This document shows, one piece after another, positions 29,058-38,449 of a DNA stretch of 64,000 nt. Below the pieces are notes generated by a model that ran no database searches, was not told the origin of the DNA, and was given only the letters and a program-made list of their open reading frames with translations. The position numbers and the translations under genes are program-made. The DNA is taken from positions 31,978 through 95,977 of the forward strand of contig QCQJ01000003.1 in the NCBI GenBank assembly GCA_003209585.1. The letters run 5' to 3'. Within the stretch, counting starts at the first letter, position 1. The number at the start of each line of letters is the position of its first letter. Source of the stretch: Prochlorococcus sp. AG-449-G23 (GTDB taxonomy: Bacteria; Cyanobacteriota; Cyanobacteriia; PCC-6307; Cyanobiaceae).

Positions 29058-30311
29058 ATGAAAAAAAAATCAGTTGCAGTAGTTATAGTTTCTAATGGTC
29101 CTGGTGAATTAGCTACATGGGTAAGTCCTGTAGTCGATGAGTTAAACAAAATTAGTAATAATGATGAATTCGATTTCACTCTTAGATTAGTCCTTGTTCC
29201 TTGCCCGAATGCCACTGGTAAGGAATTTGTCGTTGCAAGTTCATGGAATAAATTCGAACTAATTACAAAATCAAACAGTTTTTGGAAATTATTAATTAAG
29301 CCACATTCTTTTGCAAATTGGCCAAAAAAAGGTATCGTTATTTTCCTTGGTGGGGATCAATTTTGGAGTATTTTACTAGCTAAAAGATTAGGTTATATAA
29401 ATATCACATATGCTGAATGGATTGCGCGATGGCCTCAATGGACAAACGAAATTGCTGCTATGAATATAAAAGTAAAAGAGTTAATTCCTAAAAGATATAA
29501 ATATAAATGTCAAATCATTGGCGATTTGATGGCAGATATCAAAATTAAAAGTGAAATATCATTAAAAAATAAGGGAAAACAGTATATTGCATTTTTGCCT
29601 GGTTCTAAAAAGGCGAAACTCGCTATTGGAATTCCTTTTTTCTTAGAAATTGCAGATTATATAGCTGAAGAAAATCAGAAGATAAACTTTATAATTCCAA
29701 TGGCCCCAACCACTGATAAAAGTGAATATTTATTTTTTCAAAGCGAAAAAAATCCTATTGCAAAATTTTACTCATCAAAAATCAAAACAATTAAAAAAAC
29801 CAGAAACTCCAATTTTGATTATGTAATTGAAACATCAAAAAATACAAAAATTTATCTGATCAAGAAGCATCCTTGCTATGAAATATTAAAAGAATGTGAT
29901 CTTGCGATTACAACTGTTGGAGCAAATACTGCAGAATTAGCAGCAATTTCTCTTCCTATGTTAGTTGTTCTACCAACTCAACATTTAAATATGATGAATG
30001 CCTGGGATGGTATTTTTGGAGTAGTAGGAAAAATTTCTTTCATAAATAGATTACTCACTTTTATGATTAGATATTTTTATTTAAAAAAAGAGAAGTTTTT
30101 TGCTTGGCCAAATATTAAAGCTAGAAAAATGATAGTCCCTGAAAGGATAGGAAATATTTCAACTAGAATAATCGCTAAAGAAGCATTATTTCTTTTAAAA
30201 AATAGGGATCAACTAAAAAATATTAGTGATAATTTACACAAAGAAAGAGGTGGAAAAGGTGCTGCAGAAAAACTTGCTTCTATAATTGTTAATTCAATAA
30301 AAAAACTTTGA
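29058..30311 (+). CDS. LpxB-like (lipid-A-disaccharide synthase-related) protein
   Basis: A 417-residue glycosyltransferase-like protein of a cyanobacterial family related to LpxB. It has VIVSNGPGELATWVSPVVDE at the N-terminus, FLPGSKKAKL in the middle, and a nucleotide-sugar-type segment LAITTVGANTAELAAISLPM followed by VVLPTQH near residue 300. The start ATG at 29058 is chosen because the open frame otherwise runs back through the tRNA. True LpxB is shorter and differs at the N-terminus, so lipid A synthesis is not implied. It follows the tRNA by 25 bases. Confidence 0.75.
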   Translation: MKKKSVAVVIVSNGPGELATWVSPVVDELNKISNNDEFDFTLRLVLVPCPNATGKEFVVASSWNKFELITKSNSFWKLLIKPHSFANWPKKGIVIFLGGDQFWSILLAKRLGYINITYAEWIARWPQWTNEIAAMNIKVKELIPKRYKYKCQIIGDLMADIKIKSEISLKNKGKQYIAFLPGSKKAKLAIGIPFFLEIADYIAEENQKINFIIPMAPTTDKSEYLFFQSEKNPIAKFYSSKIKTIKKTRNSNFDYVIETSKNTKIYLIKKHPCYEILKECDLAITTVGANTAELAAISLPMLVVLPTQHLNMMNAWDGIFGVVGKISFINRLLTFMIRYFYLKKEKFFAWPNIKARKMIVPERIGNISTRIIAKEALFLLKNRDQLKNISDNLHKERGGKGAAEKLASIIVNSIKKL

Positions 30312-30314
30312 TAA

Positions 30315-31361
30315 TTACCAAGGATCATCAATTTCAAACTTTTCTGAATTTTTATTATCTTTAGTTAAATTTTGTTCATCTAATGGTTCAATATCTAAAG
30401 TTTCTGTTGCATTTTGAATTGGTCTTTTCGAAGCTAAATAAGTATTTGATTGTTTCTTTTGTTTAAAATCAATATTTTTTTCTTCATCTATTTGCTGCAC
30501 ACTATTTTTATTCTCGATCTGATCAGAATAATCATTATCCATATATAACTTTTTCCTATTATTGATTTGCTCTGAAGAACCCTGTATTTCAACATATTCA
30601 AGTTCATCTTCATAATCATCTTCATAATAGTCTTGTTCAACTACCTCTTCTTCATATTCTTCAATCAAATTGTTTTGTTGTTCTGATTCGGAACCAGACA
30701 GTAACTGATTCTCAACTGGCACAAGATTTGCTGAGTATTGATTTCCATCCCTTTCATCCCATGATGAGCCTCCTACTCCAAGTTTCTCAAGTATTCCACT
30801 ACTCAATTGATTCAATTTCTCTTCAGCCCCTTCATAAACAATAATCCTATCAGTACCACTACTTACAATTTCCTCAACAGGAATTTCCCAAGTACTTAAA
30901 ACTCCCTCACCTAAAAGTGGAACACCAACTGCACCCATGACAAGAGAAATTAAATCCCCAGTCTCGATATCAAAAGAAAAGCCAAGAACTCTGCCTAAAA
31001 GTTGTCCAGACTCTGTAATTACCTGACAATTAATAACTTTTCCATATCTTTCTGGAGAAAAACTTTCACTTAAAGAATCTAAGGAATCAACTAATATAAC
31101 ATCTCCAACTTGTTTTATACTTTCTAAAGGCATCCATTTTGGTAAACCTGGTAAAAATCTTGTGAGTGGGTTATCTCTTAATCCCAAAGCGACCACCTCT
31201 CTTCTATCAATATCAACAACCACTTCACCAACTACACCTAAACGCCTTCCAGTATCAGTAGTTATAACTTGTGTTCCCATCAATTCTGACCTTAACCATA
31301 AACGTTCAGTGGGAACAGAATTAGGACGATTCTTATTTGCAGATGTGTTAGACAAACTCAT
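30315..31361 (-). CDS. PRC-barrel domain protein with acidic tail
   Basis: A 348-residue protein with two PRC-barrel-like repeats (about residues 20-90, VITTDTGRRLGVVGEVVVDI; and 105-180, VITESGQLLGRVLGFSFDIE). PRC-barrels occur in the photosynthetic reaction centre H subunit and in RNA-processing proteins. The C-terminal half is low complexity, very acidic and Gln/Asn-rich (EEEVVEQDYYEDDYEDELEY). Cyanobacterial homologues are uncharacterised. It lies 45 bases after smc on the same strand. Confidence 0.85.
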   Translation of the reverse strand: MSLSNTSANKNRPNSVPTERLWLRSELMGTQVITTDTGRRLGVVGEVVVDIDRREVVALGLRDNPLTRFLPGLPKWMPLESIKQVGDVILVDSLDSLSESFSPERYGKVINCQVITESGQLLGRVLGFSFDIETGDLISLVMGAVGVPLLGEGVLSTWEIPVEEIVSSGTDRIIVYEGAEEKLNQLSSGILEKLGVGGSSWDERDGNQYSANLVPVENQLLSGSESEQQNNLIEEYEEEVVEQDYYEDDYEDELEYVEIQGSSEQINNRKKLYMDNDYSDQIENKNSVQQIDEEKNIDFKQKKQSNTYLASKRPIQNATETLDIEPLDEQNLTKDNKNSEKFEIDDPW

Positions 31362-31406
31362 AAATATCTTTCTATTATTCTGACGTATAAATTTAAAAAA
31401 GTGGGT

Positions 31407-34400
31407 TTATGCAGCATTTGGTAACCCAACAACCTGAGTATTAGCACCTCTTGCTTGCGCAACACCAATTGTTCGTTCAGATGCACTAATCATAGGTCTT
31501 CTATGACTTACGACTATAAATTGAGCATTTGATGACTGATTAGATATTAATTTTGATAACCTTTCAACATTTACACCATCTAAAAAACTGTCAACCTCAT
31601 CCAATGCATAAAAAGGTGAAGGTTTATATTGTTGCAAAGCAAATAAAAAACTTAAAGCAGTTAATGATTTTTCACCACCTGACATAGAAGCTAATCTTCT
31701 AACATTTTTTCCCTTAGGATGAGCAACTAAAGTTAAGCCTCCTTCCAAAGGTGAATTAGGATTGTCAAGTTGAAGGAAGCCATCTCCATCAGATAAATTT
31801 GCAAAAATTTCTCTAAAATATTTATCAACTTCTACAAATGCTTGCATAAAAGCTTCCTGACGCATAGTCGATACAGTTTCTATTCTCAGCAATAATTCAG
31901 ATCTTTCATTAGATAGAATTTCTAATTTTTCTTGTAAACCACTTAATCTCTCAATTAATTCTTCTAATTCATCAAGAGCCAACATATTAACGGGTTCTAA
32001 GCTTTGTAGTTTTGCATTTATGATCGAGATTTCTGATTGCAAATATTCAAGACTCTTACCTTCATACTCTCCAAAATTTGGAAAAGGATTAGGTAGATCT
32101 TTTTTATAATTTTCTAATTTTATTTTCTCACTCCTCATCTCTTCTTTAAGAGAATGTATATCCCTTTCAAGGTATTCCAGCTTCAACAGATAATTATTAT
32201 ATTCTTGCCTTTTATTTGAAATTGAAGAGTTTAATTCATCTCTTTTCCTTCTCAATAAACCTAAATCCTTCTCTAGAGAATTTTTTTGATTATCGAGATC
32301 TAAAAGCTCTTTTTTAAATTCATCTCTTTTTTCTATCCATTCACTATGAGCAATTGCGAGTTGTTTAATAGATTCCTGCAAGTTTTTTTCTTGTAGTAAA
32401 GTAATTTTTAATGAATTATTGATACGCTCTTTATTTAAAGCAAATTGATTTTTTTTATCTAGCAATTTATCTCTATCCTTAATAAGTAATTCAAGTTTTT
32501 TATCCAGATTACTAAAATCGTTATTAAAATCTATTAATGATGATTTTTGATTTTTTTCATAATTTGCCTTTTGAATGATTTGTAATTGATCAAACTTATC
32601 ATGATAAGGCTTCAATTCATTTTTTAAATGATCTAACTCGTTAACTAATAAATTATTAGCATTATCAAGTTTAGTTAATCTCGATTTACAATCCTCAATT
32701 CTTTGCGAGACAGCCTTAAGAGAATCTTGATTTACTTCAATTTCTTTATTAAATGAGGCACAATCCTCAATTATTTGACTGCGGTTGAAATTTAATTTAT
32801 TAAGTCTATTATTTTTTATTATCAAATCATTATTTGACTCTTTTAAAGCTTCCTCGATAACTAATAATCTTTCTTTTATAGGACTGGAATCATCAATATC
32901 ATTGTTAATTCCAAACCTATAAGCCAAATCTTTATTTAACTTACTGCCTCCTGTAATAGCACCACTTGCTTCTAATAATTCTCCACTTAAGGTAACCAAC
33001 CTATTTTTTTGTGTAGATAACCTAGCTGAGGATAAGTCTGAAAAAACCAAAGTATCTCCAAAAACGTATCGAAAAACATCTGAATAAACTTCATCAAAAG
33101 TAATTAGATTAATAGCTTTATCAATAAATCCATGCTCCCTGTTATTTTCAAATCTTGAAATTGCATAATTATTTTTTTGACTTTTAATTCTATTTAAAGG
33201 TAAGAAAGTTAATCTTCCCGCTTTCTTCTTTTTAAGGATTTCAATTGCTTTAGCAGCAATATGATCATTATCAACAACAATTTGTCCTAATCTATTTCCA
33301 GCAGCAATTTCTAATGCATATCTATTTTTCTCACTTACCTCTCCAAGTTGAGCTACATAACCATGTATACCCTCTAACCCTGCTTCTAAGAGAATTCTGA
33401 GAGCATATGAACCTCTAGATTCGTTTAAAGCCTCCTTTCTGCTTTCGAATCTAGATAAATCCTTTTCAAGCCTTAATTGCTCATTGTTTAACCTTGATTT
33501 AGTTTTAATTAATAAATCAATTTCATTTTTTAAAGAATTAATTTCTGAGCTATTACTTGCCAAGTTTTTATTCCTTGTATCGGATATCTCTTTTTTTCTT
33601 TGATTTCCCTCAAAAAATTTCTGCTTTTCTAAGTCTAACGAGTCAATCTGAGACAATATCTCATCTTTTTGAATATTATTTTGAATAGTTTCTTCTTCAA
33701 TTTTCCTTTTTTTTATTTCCAAAGGATTAATTTGATTTTTTATACTTTCAAGCTCAGCATTTAATTTGATACTTTGTTTTGAGAATTCTCCAGATTCTCC
33801 AGCCGCATCAGAAAGTTTTTTTCTGGATAGTTTGTGTTTTAAAGTGAGATCATCAATTTGCAAGTTCAATTGATTTAAAAAATTATCATCGAAATTTTCT
33901 TGTCTCATCTTTTCTGACTCGATATTCCTCTTAGAAACTGCAATTTCATCTCTCTGCTTTTGTAATTTAATACCTTCTTCTTTATTCAGACTTGATATCC
34001 TATCAAGCTCTCTCAAGCTAGAATTAATACTTCCAATATCAGAATTCACTTTTATCAATTTATCTTCTCCTTTCTCCTTAAGCTCATCAACCAGTATTTT
34101 CAAAGCATCTTCTAAGACTGATATTTCTTTACTAATAGATTCTTTTTGTTTATTAAATAATATTTTATTTTTTTCAATTTCACTTTCTTTTTTTTCTATA
34201 GATTCAACATGCTTAACTTGTTTATCAAAAATAAGAACTTTCTCCAATTCCATCATTTGAAGCAGTTTAGCCTTTAACTCTTTATATCTCTTTGCTTTTT
34301 CACATTCTTTTTCAAGCTTATTTTTACTAGATTGCAATTCATTTTCTAAAATTTCACATCTTTCTTGTCTTTCGAAAACGTCATTTAATTTTGCATTAGT

Positions 34401-34997
34401 TTGTTCTATTCTTGTATCAAAAAGTGCGACTCCAGCTAATTCATCTATAAGATTTCTCCTCTCCTTATTGTTCATTGAAACTATTCTTGTTACATCACCC
34501 TGCATAACAACATTGCTACCTTCAGGGTCAACACTAATATCCCTTAAAATTCTCTGTATTTGTTGTAAGTTACATTGTTTTCCATCAGAAGTATAAGTCG
34601 AAGCATAAGAACCGCCTGGCATAAGCCTTAACTTTCTAGTAACTACCCATTCTTTTTGACCTTTATTAAGAGAAATTTCTTCTTCCTCTAATTCCAAAGG
34701 AGGAAGGTCCTCTCTAGGAGACCAATCTTGAATATTAAATTTTACTGATACAAATGTTTCGGATGACTTACCCTCTTTTACTTTGGAGTTATTTATTAGA
34801 TCTGGTAATCTCTCTGCCCTCATCCCTCTACTATTAGAAAGACCCAAACAAAATAAAATTCCATCTAAAATATTACTTTTCCCCGACCCGTTAGGCCCCG
34901 TAACCACAGTAAAACCTTCTTCGAGAGGAATTTTTACACTTCCCCCAAAAGACTTAAAATTTTCAAACTCGACCTGATTGATATGTACCAATCTCAA
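31407..34997 (-). CDS. smc: chromosome segregation ATPase SMC
   Basis: Condensin ATPase that compacts and organises the chromosome. Head motifs: Walker A GPNGSGKSN at residues 34-42 and, near the C-terminus, the signature MSGGEKSLTALSFL followed by Walker B with ALDEVDSFLD. The two halves are joined by long Lys/Glu/Leu/Asn-rich coiled coils either side of a hinge at about 525-670 (GIHGYVAQLGEV to LSGELLEASGAITGG). Its 1196 residues match the family. Genes for ScpA and ScpB are not in this window. Confidence 0.96.
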   Translation of the reverse strand: MRLVHINQVEFENFKSFGGSVKIPLEEGFTVVTGPNGSGKSNILDGILFCLGLSNSRGMRAERLPDLINNSKVKEGKSSETFVSVKFNIQDWSPREDLPPLELEEEEISLNKGQKEWVVTRKLRLMPGGSYASTYTSDGKQCNLQQIQRILRDISVDPEGSNVVMQGDVTRIVSMNNKERRNLIDELAGVALFDTRIEQTNAKLNDVFERQERCEILENELQSSKNKLEKECEKAKRYKELKAKLLQMMELEKVLIFDKQVKHVESIEKKESEIEKNKILFNKQKESISKEISVLEDALKILVDELKEKGEDKLIKVNSDIGSINSSLRELDRISSLNKEEGIKLQKQRDEIAVSKRNIESEKMRQENFDDNFLNQLNLQIDDLTLKHKLSRKKLSDAAGESGEFSKQSIKLNAELESIKNQINPLEIKKRKIEEETIQNNIQKDEILSQIDSLDLEKQKFFEGNQRKKEISDTRNKNLASNSSEINSLKNEIDLLIKTKSRLNNEQLRLEKDLSRFESRKEALNESRGSYALRILLEAGLEGIHGYVAQLGEVSEKNRYALEIAAGNRLGQIVVDNDHIAAKAIEILKKKKAGRLTFLPLNRIKSQKNNYAISRFENNREHGFIDKAINLITFDEVYSDVFRYVFGDTLVFSDLSSARLSTQKNRLVTLSGELLEASGAITGGSKLNKDLAYRFGINNDIDDSSPIKERLLVIEEALKESNNDLIIKNNRLNKLNFNRSQIIEDCASFNKEIEVNQDSLKAVSQRIEDCKSRLTKLDNANNLLVNELDHLKNELKPYHDKFDQLQIIQKANYEKNQKSSLIDFNNDFSNLDKKLELLIKDRDKLLDKKNQFALNKERINNSLKITLLQEKNLQESIKQLAIAHSEWIEKRDEFKKELLDLDNQKNSLEKDLGLLRRKRDELNSSISNKRQEYNNYLLKLEYLERDIHSLKEEMRSEKIKLENYKKDLPNPFPNFGEYEGKSLEYLQSEISIINAKLQSLEPVNMLALDELEELIERLSGLQEKLEILSNERSELLLRIETVSTMRQEAFMQAFVEVDKYFREIFANLSDGDGFLQLDNPNSPLEGGLTLVAHPKGKNVRRLASMSGGEKSLTALSFLFALQQYKPSPFYALDEVDSFLDGVNVERLSKLISNQSSNAQFIVVSHRRPMISASERTIGVAQARGANTQVVGLPNAA

Positions 34998-35073
34998 GTC
35001 TCAATAGCTAAATAAGAATAACTAATTTGAAAAAATTCTCAATAGAAATATTACGATTATTTATAAATGAATA

Positions 35074-35436
35074 TTAATTAATTTTGGTCAATCTACAAGA
35101 ATTACCTGAAATTTCAAACAAGCCATGAAGAAGTTCACCATCTAAAATGAGTCGACAAAATTCAGGGTCCAATTTATCAGAAAAGTTTTTAAATATTCCA
35201 TGATCGATTCTTTTTACAAAGCCTCGATTTCCAGAAAGTTCATGTTCTATCCTAGATAGCCATACAAGTCTATGATTTGGCTGTTTAAAAATTGGTACAG
35301 AAGCTTGATTGCATAAAGGTAGTTTTAAAAATTTCCAAGTTAGACAATCTAATCCATTTTCAACAAGAAAATCATAATGAATATCTAAAGAGTTATCAAA
35401 ATAAACTTTATGTTCAAGCAAAACCCATTTATTCAT
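35074..35436 (-). CDS. small LigD-type 3'-phosphoesterase-like protein
   Basis: A 120-residue stand-alone protein resembling the phosphoesterase (PE) module of bacterial DNA ligase D. Comparable elements are H8 in LLEHKVYF, HYDFLVE at about 20-26 (compare LHYDFRLE), the TWKFLKLP strand, H56 in HRLVWL, and ELSGNRGFVKRIDHGIF. In known PE domains the histidines and the HYD aspartate bind the metal. No ligase or Ku gene is nearby. Repair of RNA or DNA 3' ends is inferred from the family. It lies 76 bases upstream of smc on the same strand. Confidence 0.65.
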   Translation of the reverse strand: MNKWVLLEHKVYFDNSLDIHYDFLVENGLDCLTWKFLKLPLCNQASVPIFKQPNHRLVWLSRIEHELSGNRGFVKRIDHGIFKNFSDKLDPEFCRLILDGELLHGLFEISGNSCRLTKIN

Positions 35437-35521
35437 TATCTAGTCGATAAATAAATCGAATCTATTTTCAAAAACGAAATTCAGAAAAATATATTTTTTT
35501 TTTTAAGATGGCACCTGTTAT

Positions 35522-35677
35522 TTAATTACTTGCATCAGGAACAAATCTTAAAGCAATGAATAGCAAACTTCCAGCTCCAGCGATAGCTGCCGCTACTAAT
35601 CCAAAATCTGTAGGGATTGTGCGAGATGCAAAAATTAATGATGCAAACGTAATATCCATGATGAAATTAAAACTCAT
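35522..35677 (-). CDS. small membrane protein, unknown function
   Basis: A 51-residue ORF starting MSFNFIMDITFASLIFASRT, with an internal ATG at residue 7 as an alternative start. One clear hydrophobic helix spans about residues 23-44 (FGLVAAAIAGAGSLLFIALR), ending VPDASN. The size and one-helix layout recall small thylakoid subunits, but I do not recognise it. It is 85 bases upstream of the PE-like gene on the same strand. Confidence 0.6.
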   Translation of the reverse strand: MSFNFIMDITFASLIFASRTIPTDFGLVAAAIAGAGSLLFIALRFVPDASN

Positions 35678-35846
35678 TTGATAAATTCAGTAATAGCTTA
35701 ACAAAACCTTCTTACAGAACAGAGTAGATAAATAAAATGTAAATAAACTTTTATATGTTTTTTTTCTATACAAATCGCACAATTCTTTAGATAAGGGTTC
35801 CAAATTAAGAAAATAGGGTCTAATCTTAAAGAAAGAAGTTTAAATA

Positions 35847-36308
35847 ATGGAGACCTACCATCCTCCCAAAGAAGTAGAAGAAAAAGAAGATAACTCTGAA
35901 CTTCCTGGACAAGAAGTTATCTCGGAAAGATGGTTACTTGAAAAAATTGACAGTTTAATACCTTTAATAAAAGAAAAATGGCCTAATGTTGCACAACAAA
36001 CTCTTGAAGCCACAAAAGGGAGTATTGATGATTTAGTTGAAGTAATAGCTAACCATAGTGAAACCTCAGCAATTGGAATAAAAAGCCAACTATTTGAAAT
36101 CATTGATTCAATAAGAGAAAACAATTGGGAAATATCAGAAAAAATTGAGCCTATAGAAAGTCAATTAGAAGAATTATTAGAAGAACTGAACAATACACTT
36201 AGACCCAAAATAGAAACTCCAATAAGAAAAAAACCACTATTATCTATTGCTATTGCGGCTGGTATTGGTTTACTAATAGGAACTCTCCTAAACAGCGGCA
36301 GAAAATAA
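35847..36308 (+). CDS. YqjD/DUF883-like protein with C-terminal membrane anchor
   Basis: A 153-residue protein. An acidic N-terminus is followed by a long amphipathic helical region (WLLEKIDSLIPLIKEKWPNV and onward), then a basic patch IRKKPLLSIAIAAGIGLLIG with a C-terminal glycine-rich transmembrane helix. The layout matches DUF883 proteins such as E. coli YqjD, which attach ribosomes to the membrane in stationary phase. Family assignment rests on architecture rather than a diagnostic motif. One base separates it from the next gene. Confidence 0.65.
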   Translation: METYHPPKEVEEKEDNSELPGQEVISERWLLEKIDSLIPLIKEKWPNVAQQTLEATKGSIDDLVEVIANHSETSAIGIKSQLFEIIDSIRENNWEISEKIEPIESQLEELLEELNNTLRPKIETPIRKKPLLSIAIAAGIGLLIGTLLNSGRK

Positions 36309-36309
36309 T

Positions 36310-36696
36310 ATGGAAAAACCCAAAAATAAAAACTTTGCAAATACCGCTTCAAGAATTTCGGCTATCGCAAGTTCAGTGATGGATTTGCACGTCAGAATAG
36401 CTCTTCAAGAAGTGGATAGAGAAAAAAGAAGATTAATTAGTGGTGGAATATTTCTGGCAATTGGAAGCATATTACTGTTATTAGTACTAATTTGCATCCA
36501 TATTATTTTTTATCTTTTTCTAAAAAATTATAATAACTGGAATATGGAATATAATTTATTGCTAATAATATTTATCGATTTATTTCTTGCAGGCTTAAGT
36601 TTGAAGCTTGGAGGAAAATTAGCCAAAGGACCATATCTTCCTCAAACATTAGAGGGTTTAGGCAAGACAACAAAGGCCGTTTTAGGCAAAAAATAA
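36310..36696 (+). CDS. YqjE-like/holin-superfamily membrane protein
   Basis: A 128-residue protein. The N-terminal 45 residues are amphipathic (ASRISAIASSVMDLHVRIAL, EVDREKRR), followed by two hydrophobic segments at about 47-70 and 82-100 and a basic tail. This is the pattern of the Phage_holin_3_6/YqjE group, whose E. coli member is encoded directly after yqjD. The one-base spacing to the preceding YqjD-like gene reproduces that pairing. Despite the family name there is no sign of lysis genes. Confidence 0.65.
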   Translation: MEKPKNKNFANTASRISAIASSVMDLHVRIALQEVDREKRRLISGGIFLAIGSILLLLVLICIHIIFYLFLKNYNNWNMEYNLLLIIFIDLFLAGLSLKLGGKLAKGPYLPQTLEGLGKTTKAVLGKK

Positions 36697-36697
36697 A

Positions 36698-37822
36698 TTA
36701 CCTAATAAAATACTTTATCCATCTACAATCTATCCCCCCATTACTAACAGGAATTTTCAATGAAGATTTCATTTTCAAATATTTTGTTAGTTTTGGATTT
36801 CCACTTAGCAGCCAAAATTCCCAACCTGAAAAATTATTCTTTAGGAAAATTCCCATTTGTTCATATAAACAAATCAATTCATTTTCATCGCCCAATTTTT
36901 TGCCGTATGGAGGATTACATATGATGATCCCAGGTCTGCAACTTAATTGGAGTGCTAAAAAATCATTATTTATAAGTTCAATATAATTTTCGAGTCCAGC
37001 TAATGATATGTTTACATTCGCCTGCTCAAAAACCTTTTTATTAATTTCACAGCCTATTATTGTTGGTAGTTTTTCATAATTTATAATTTTATTTTTTGCC
37101 TTATTTTTTTCATTAAGATAAATATCTTTCCTAAAGTCCAACCAATTCTCAAAAAGATATATTTGATCAATATTTATGGGAACTCCAAGGAATTGGTTTA
37201 CCGCCTCAATTAAAAAAGTTCCTGAGCCACACATAAAATCTATTAATGGGACTTTGCCATTCCATTGAGTCATATTTATCAATCCAGAAGCTAAATTCTC
37301 TTTTAATGGAGCATTTCCAATTGCGGGTCTATAGCCTCTTTTATGTAAGCTTTCTACGCTGCTTTGTAGACTGAGAATTGCTTTATTATTATTTAAATGA
37401 AGATGAATTATAAAATCAGGATTATCTAGAGAAATATTTGATCTTTTATTCCAAACTGCCTGTTGCAAATCAGTTATAGAATTTTTTACTTCAAGAGCAG
37501 TGAAATGAGTATGACTTAAAGAAGATGTTCTCCCAGTTACCTGAACATTAAACGTTTTATCAAAGTGCAACCAATTTAACCAATCAAATGAATCTTTAAC
37601 CCCCTCATATAAAGATTGCTTGTCATAGCAATTAAAACTTGCAATTTCTCTATAAAAACGAAAAGCTAATCTGGAATAGAAATGAACTCTATAAAAAGTT
37701 TCAAAATCACATTCAAAATTAATAAATCTTTTATAAGTATTAATATTAAAGCCGCCTAAGTTTGAAATTTCTTCAGCTAAAGATTTCTCTAGTCCCTCCG
37801 GTGATGATGCCACTACATTCAT
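36698..37822 (-). CDS. THUMP-domain methyltransferase (RlmL/K-like)
   Basis: Probable 23S rRNA guanine-N2 methyltransferase of the COG0116 group. The N-terminal THUMP region (about residues 45-150) leads to a Rossmann methyltransferase domain. There, PLIDFMCGSGTFLIEA near residue 197 is the SAM-binding motif I and IICNPPYGKK near 300 the catalytic NPPY motif. Its 374 residues correspond to the RlmL half of the E. coli fused RlmKL. The annotation DNA adenine methylase often given to this group is unlikely because of the THUMP domain. It converges with the YqjE-like gene. Confidence 0.85.
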   Translation of the reverse strand: MNVVASSPEGLEKSLAEEISNLGGFNINTYKRFINFECDFETFYRVHFYSRLAFRFYREIASFNCYDKQSLYEGVKDSFDWLNWLHFDKTFNVQVTGRTSSLSHTHFTALEVKNSITDLQQAVWNKRSNISLDNPDFIIHLHLNNNKAILSLQSSVESLHKRGYRPAIGNAPLKENLASGLINMTQWNGKVPLIDFMCGSGTFLIEAVNQFLGVPINIDQIYLFENWLDFRKDIYLNEKNKAKNKIINYEKLPTIIGCEINKKVFEQANVNISLAGLENYIELINNDFLALQLSCRPGIIICNPPYGKKLGDENELICLYEQMGIFLKNNFSGWEFWLLSGNPKLTKYLKMKSSLKIPVSNGGIDCRWIKYFIR

Positions 37823-37882
37823 ATACGATAAAACTTAATAAAAAAACTATTCAATAACCATTTTGCCTGTCAGAATATAAAT

Positions 37883-38149
37883 GTCCAATTGGACTAGGTG
37901 ATCTCAACCGATGTTTCGGACAGCGGTTCGATTCCGCTCAACTCCACTATTTGGGGTTGTAATGGTTTCGACGGGGCATAAGGAAGGTGACTGAAGCCGG
38001 CTCGGTTAGAGCAAAAACACAAATGCTAACAAAATCGTTAGTTTCTCCCGTCAAACAGCACCAGTTGCTGCTTGATCCAAAAGGAGATGGGGTTATATCA
38101 GCCTTATCAACCAAATGATACGAGGAGTCTGGAAGGACTCCACTTTTTT
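37883..38149 (+). ncRNA. ssrA: tmRNA, circularly permuted two-piece form
   Basis: The 3' (acceptor) portion precedes the 5' (coding) portion. The T-arm GCGGTTCGATTCCGC and acceptor strand CAACTCC lie at about 37922-37946, then a short linker, then GGGGTTGTAATGGTTTCGAC from 37953. GGGGTTG pairs with CAACTCC to rebuild the acceptor stem. The tag reading frame is at 38025-38075 and encodes ANKIVSFSRQTAPVAA. This permuted layout is known in Prochlorococcus and Synechococcus. The outer 5' boundary is approximate. Confidence 0.93.
38124..38149 (+). terminator. hairpin plus T-tract at the end of ssrA
   Basis: GGAGTC (38124-38129) and GACTCC (38136-38141) form a 6-bp stem with loop TGGAAG, followed after two bases by six T's. 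It fits an intrinsic terminator for the tmRNA precursor, though part of the stem may also belong to the mature 3' end of the coding piece. Confidence 0.55.
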
Positions 38150-38303
38150 CAATAAATAAGAAGTTGTAGTAGATAATTTATTAGCGTGTAAATATTGCTG
38201 CAATTGCTTGTAATAAAAAGAATTTTTTTAATTTTATAAGTATAAATACTGAGAAGATCAGTTTTAAATTAATTTATCTTATTAAGAAATCCAATCTTGC
38301 AAA

Positions 38304-38441
38304 ATGGAATCTAATAAAAAACTAAATGACTTGATAATAAATCTCAAACCAAAGGTTATTAGATTCACTGGTGAAAAATTTCCCAATGAACTATGGAATA
38401 GTGGTTGTCAAATAAAAAAAAATAAGAACATATCTAGCTAA
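38304..38441 (+). CDS. possible small protein downstream of ssrA
   Basis: A 45-residue ORF starting MESNKKLNDLIINLKPKVIR, soluble and lysine/asparagine-rich, ending NKNISS. It lies in the 300-base gap between ssrA and the aldo/keto reductase gene and ends 8 bases before the latter's 3' end. The regular amphipathic start and FTGEKFPNELW segment look protein-like, but in DNA this AT-rich a short ORF may be chance. No family recognised. Confidence 0.4.
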   Translation: MESNKKLNDLIINLKPKVIRFTGEKFPNELWNSGCQIKKNKNISS

Positions 38442-38449
38442 AAATTTAA

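Noticed and set aside
36310..36696. Holin gene as evidence of a prophage
   Set aside because: The holin-superfamily name covers cellular YqjE-like proteins, and no lysin, capsid, portal or integrase gene is present.
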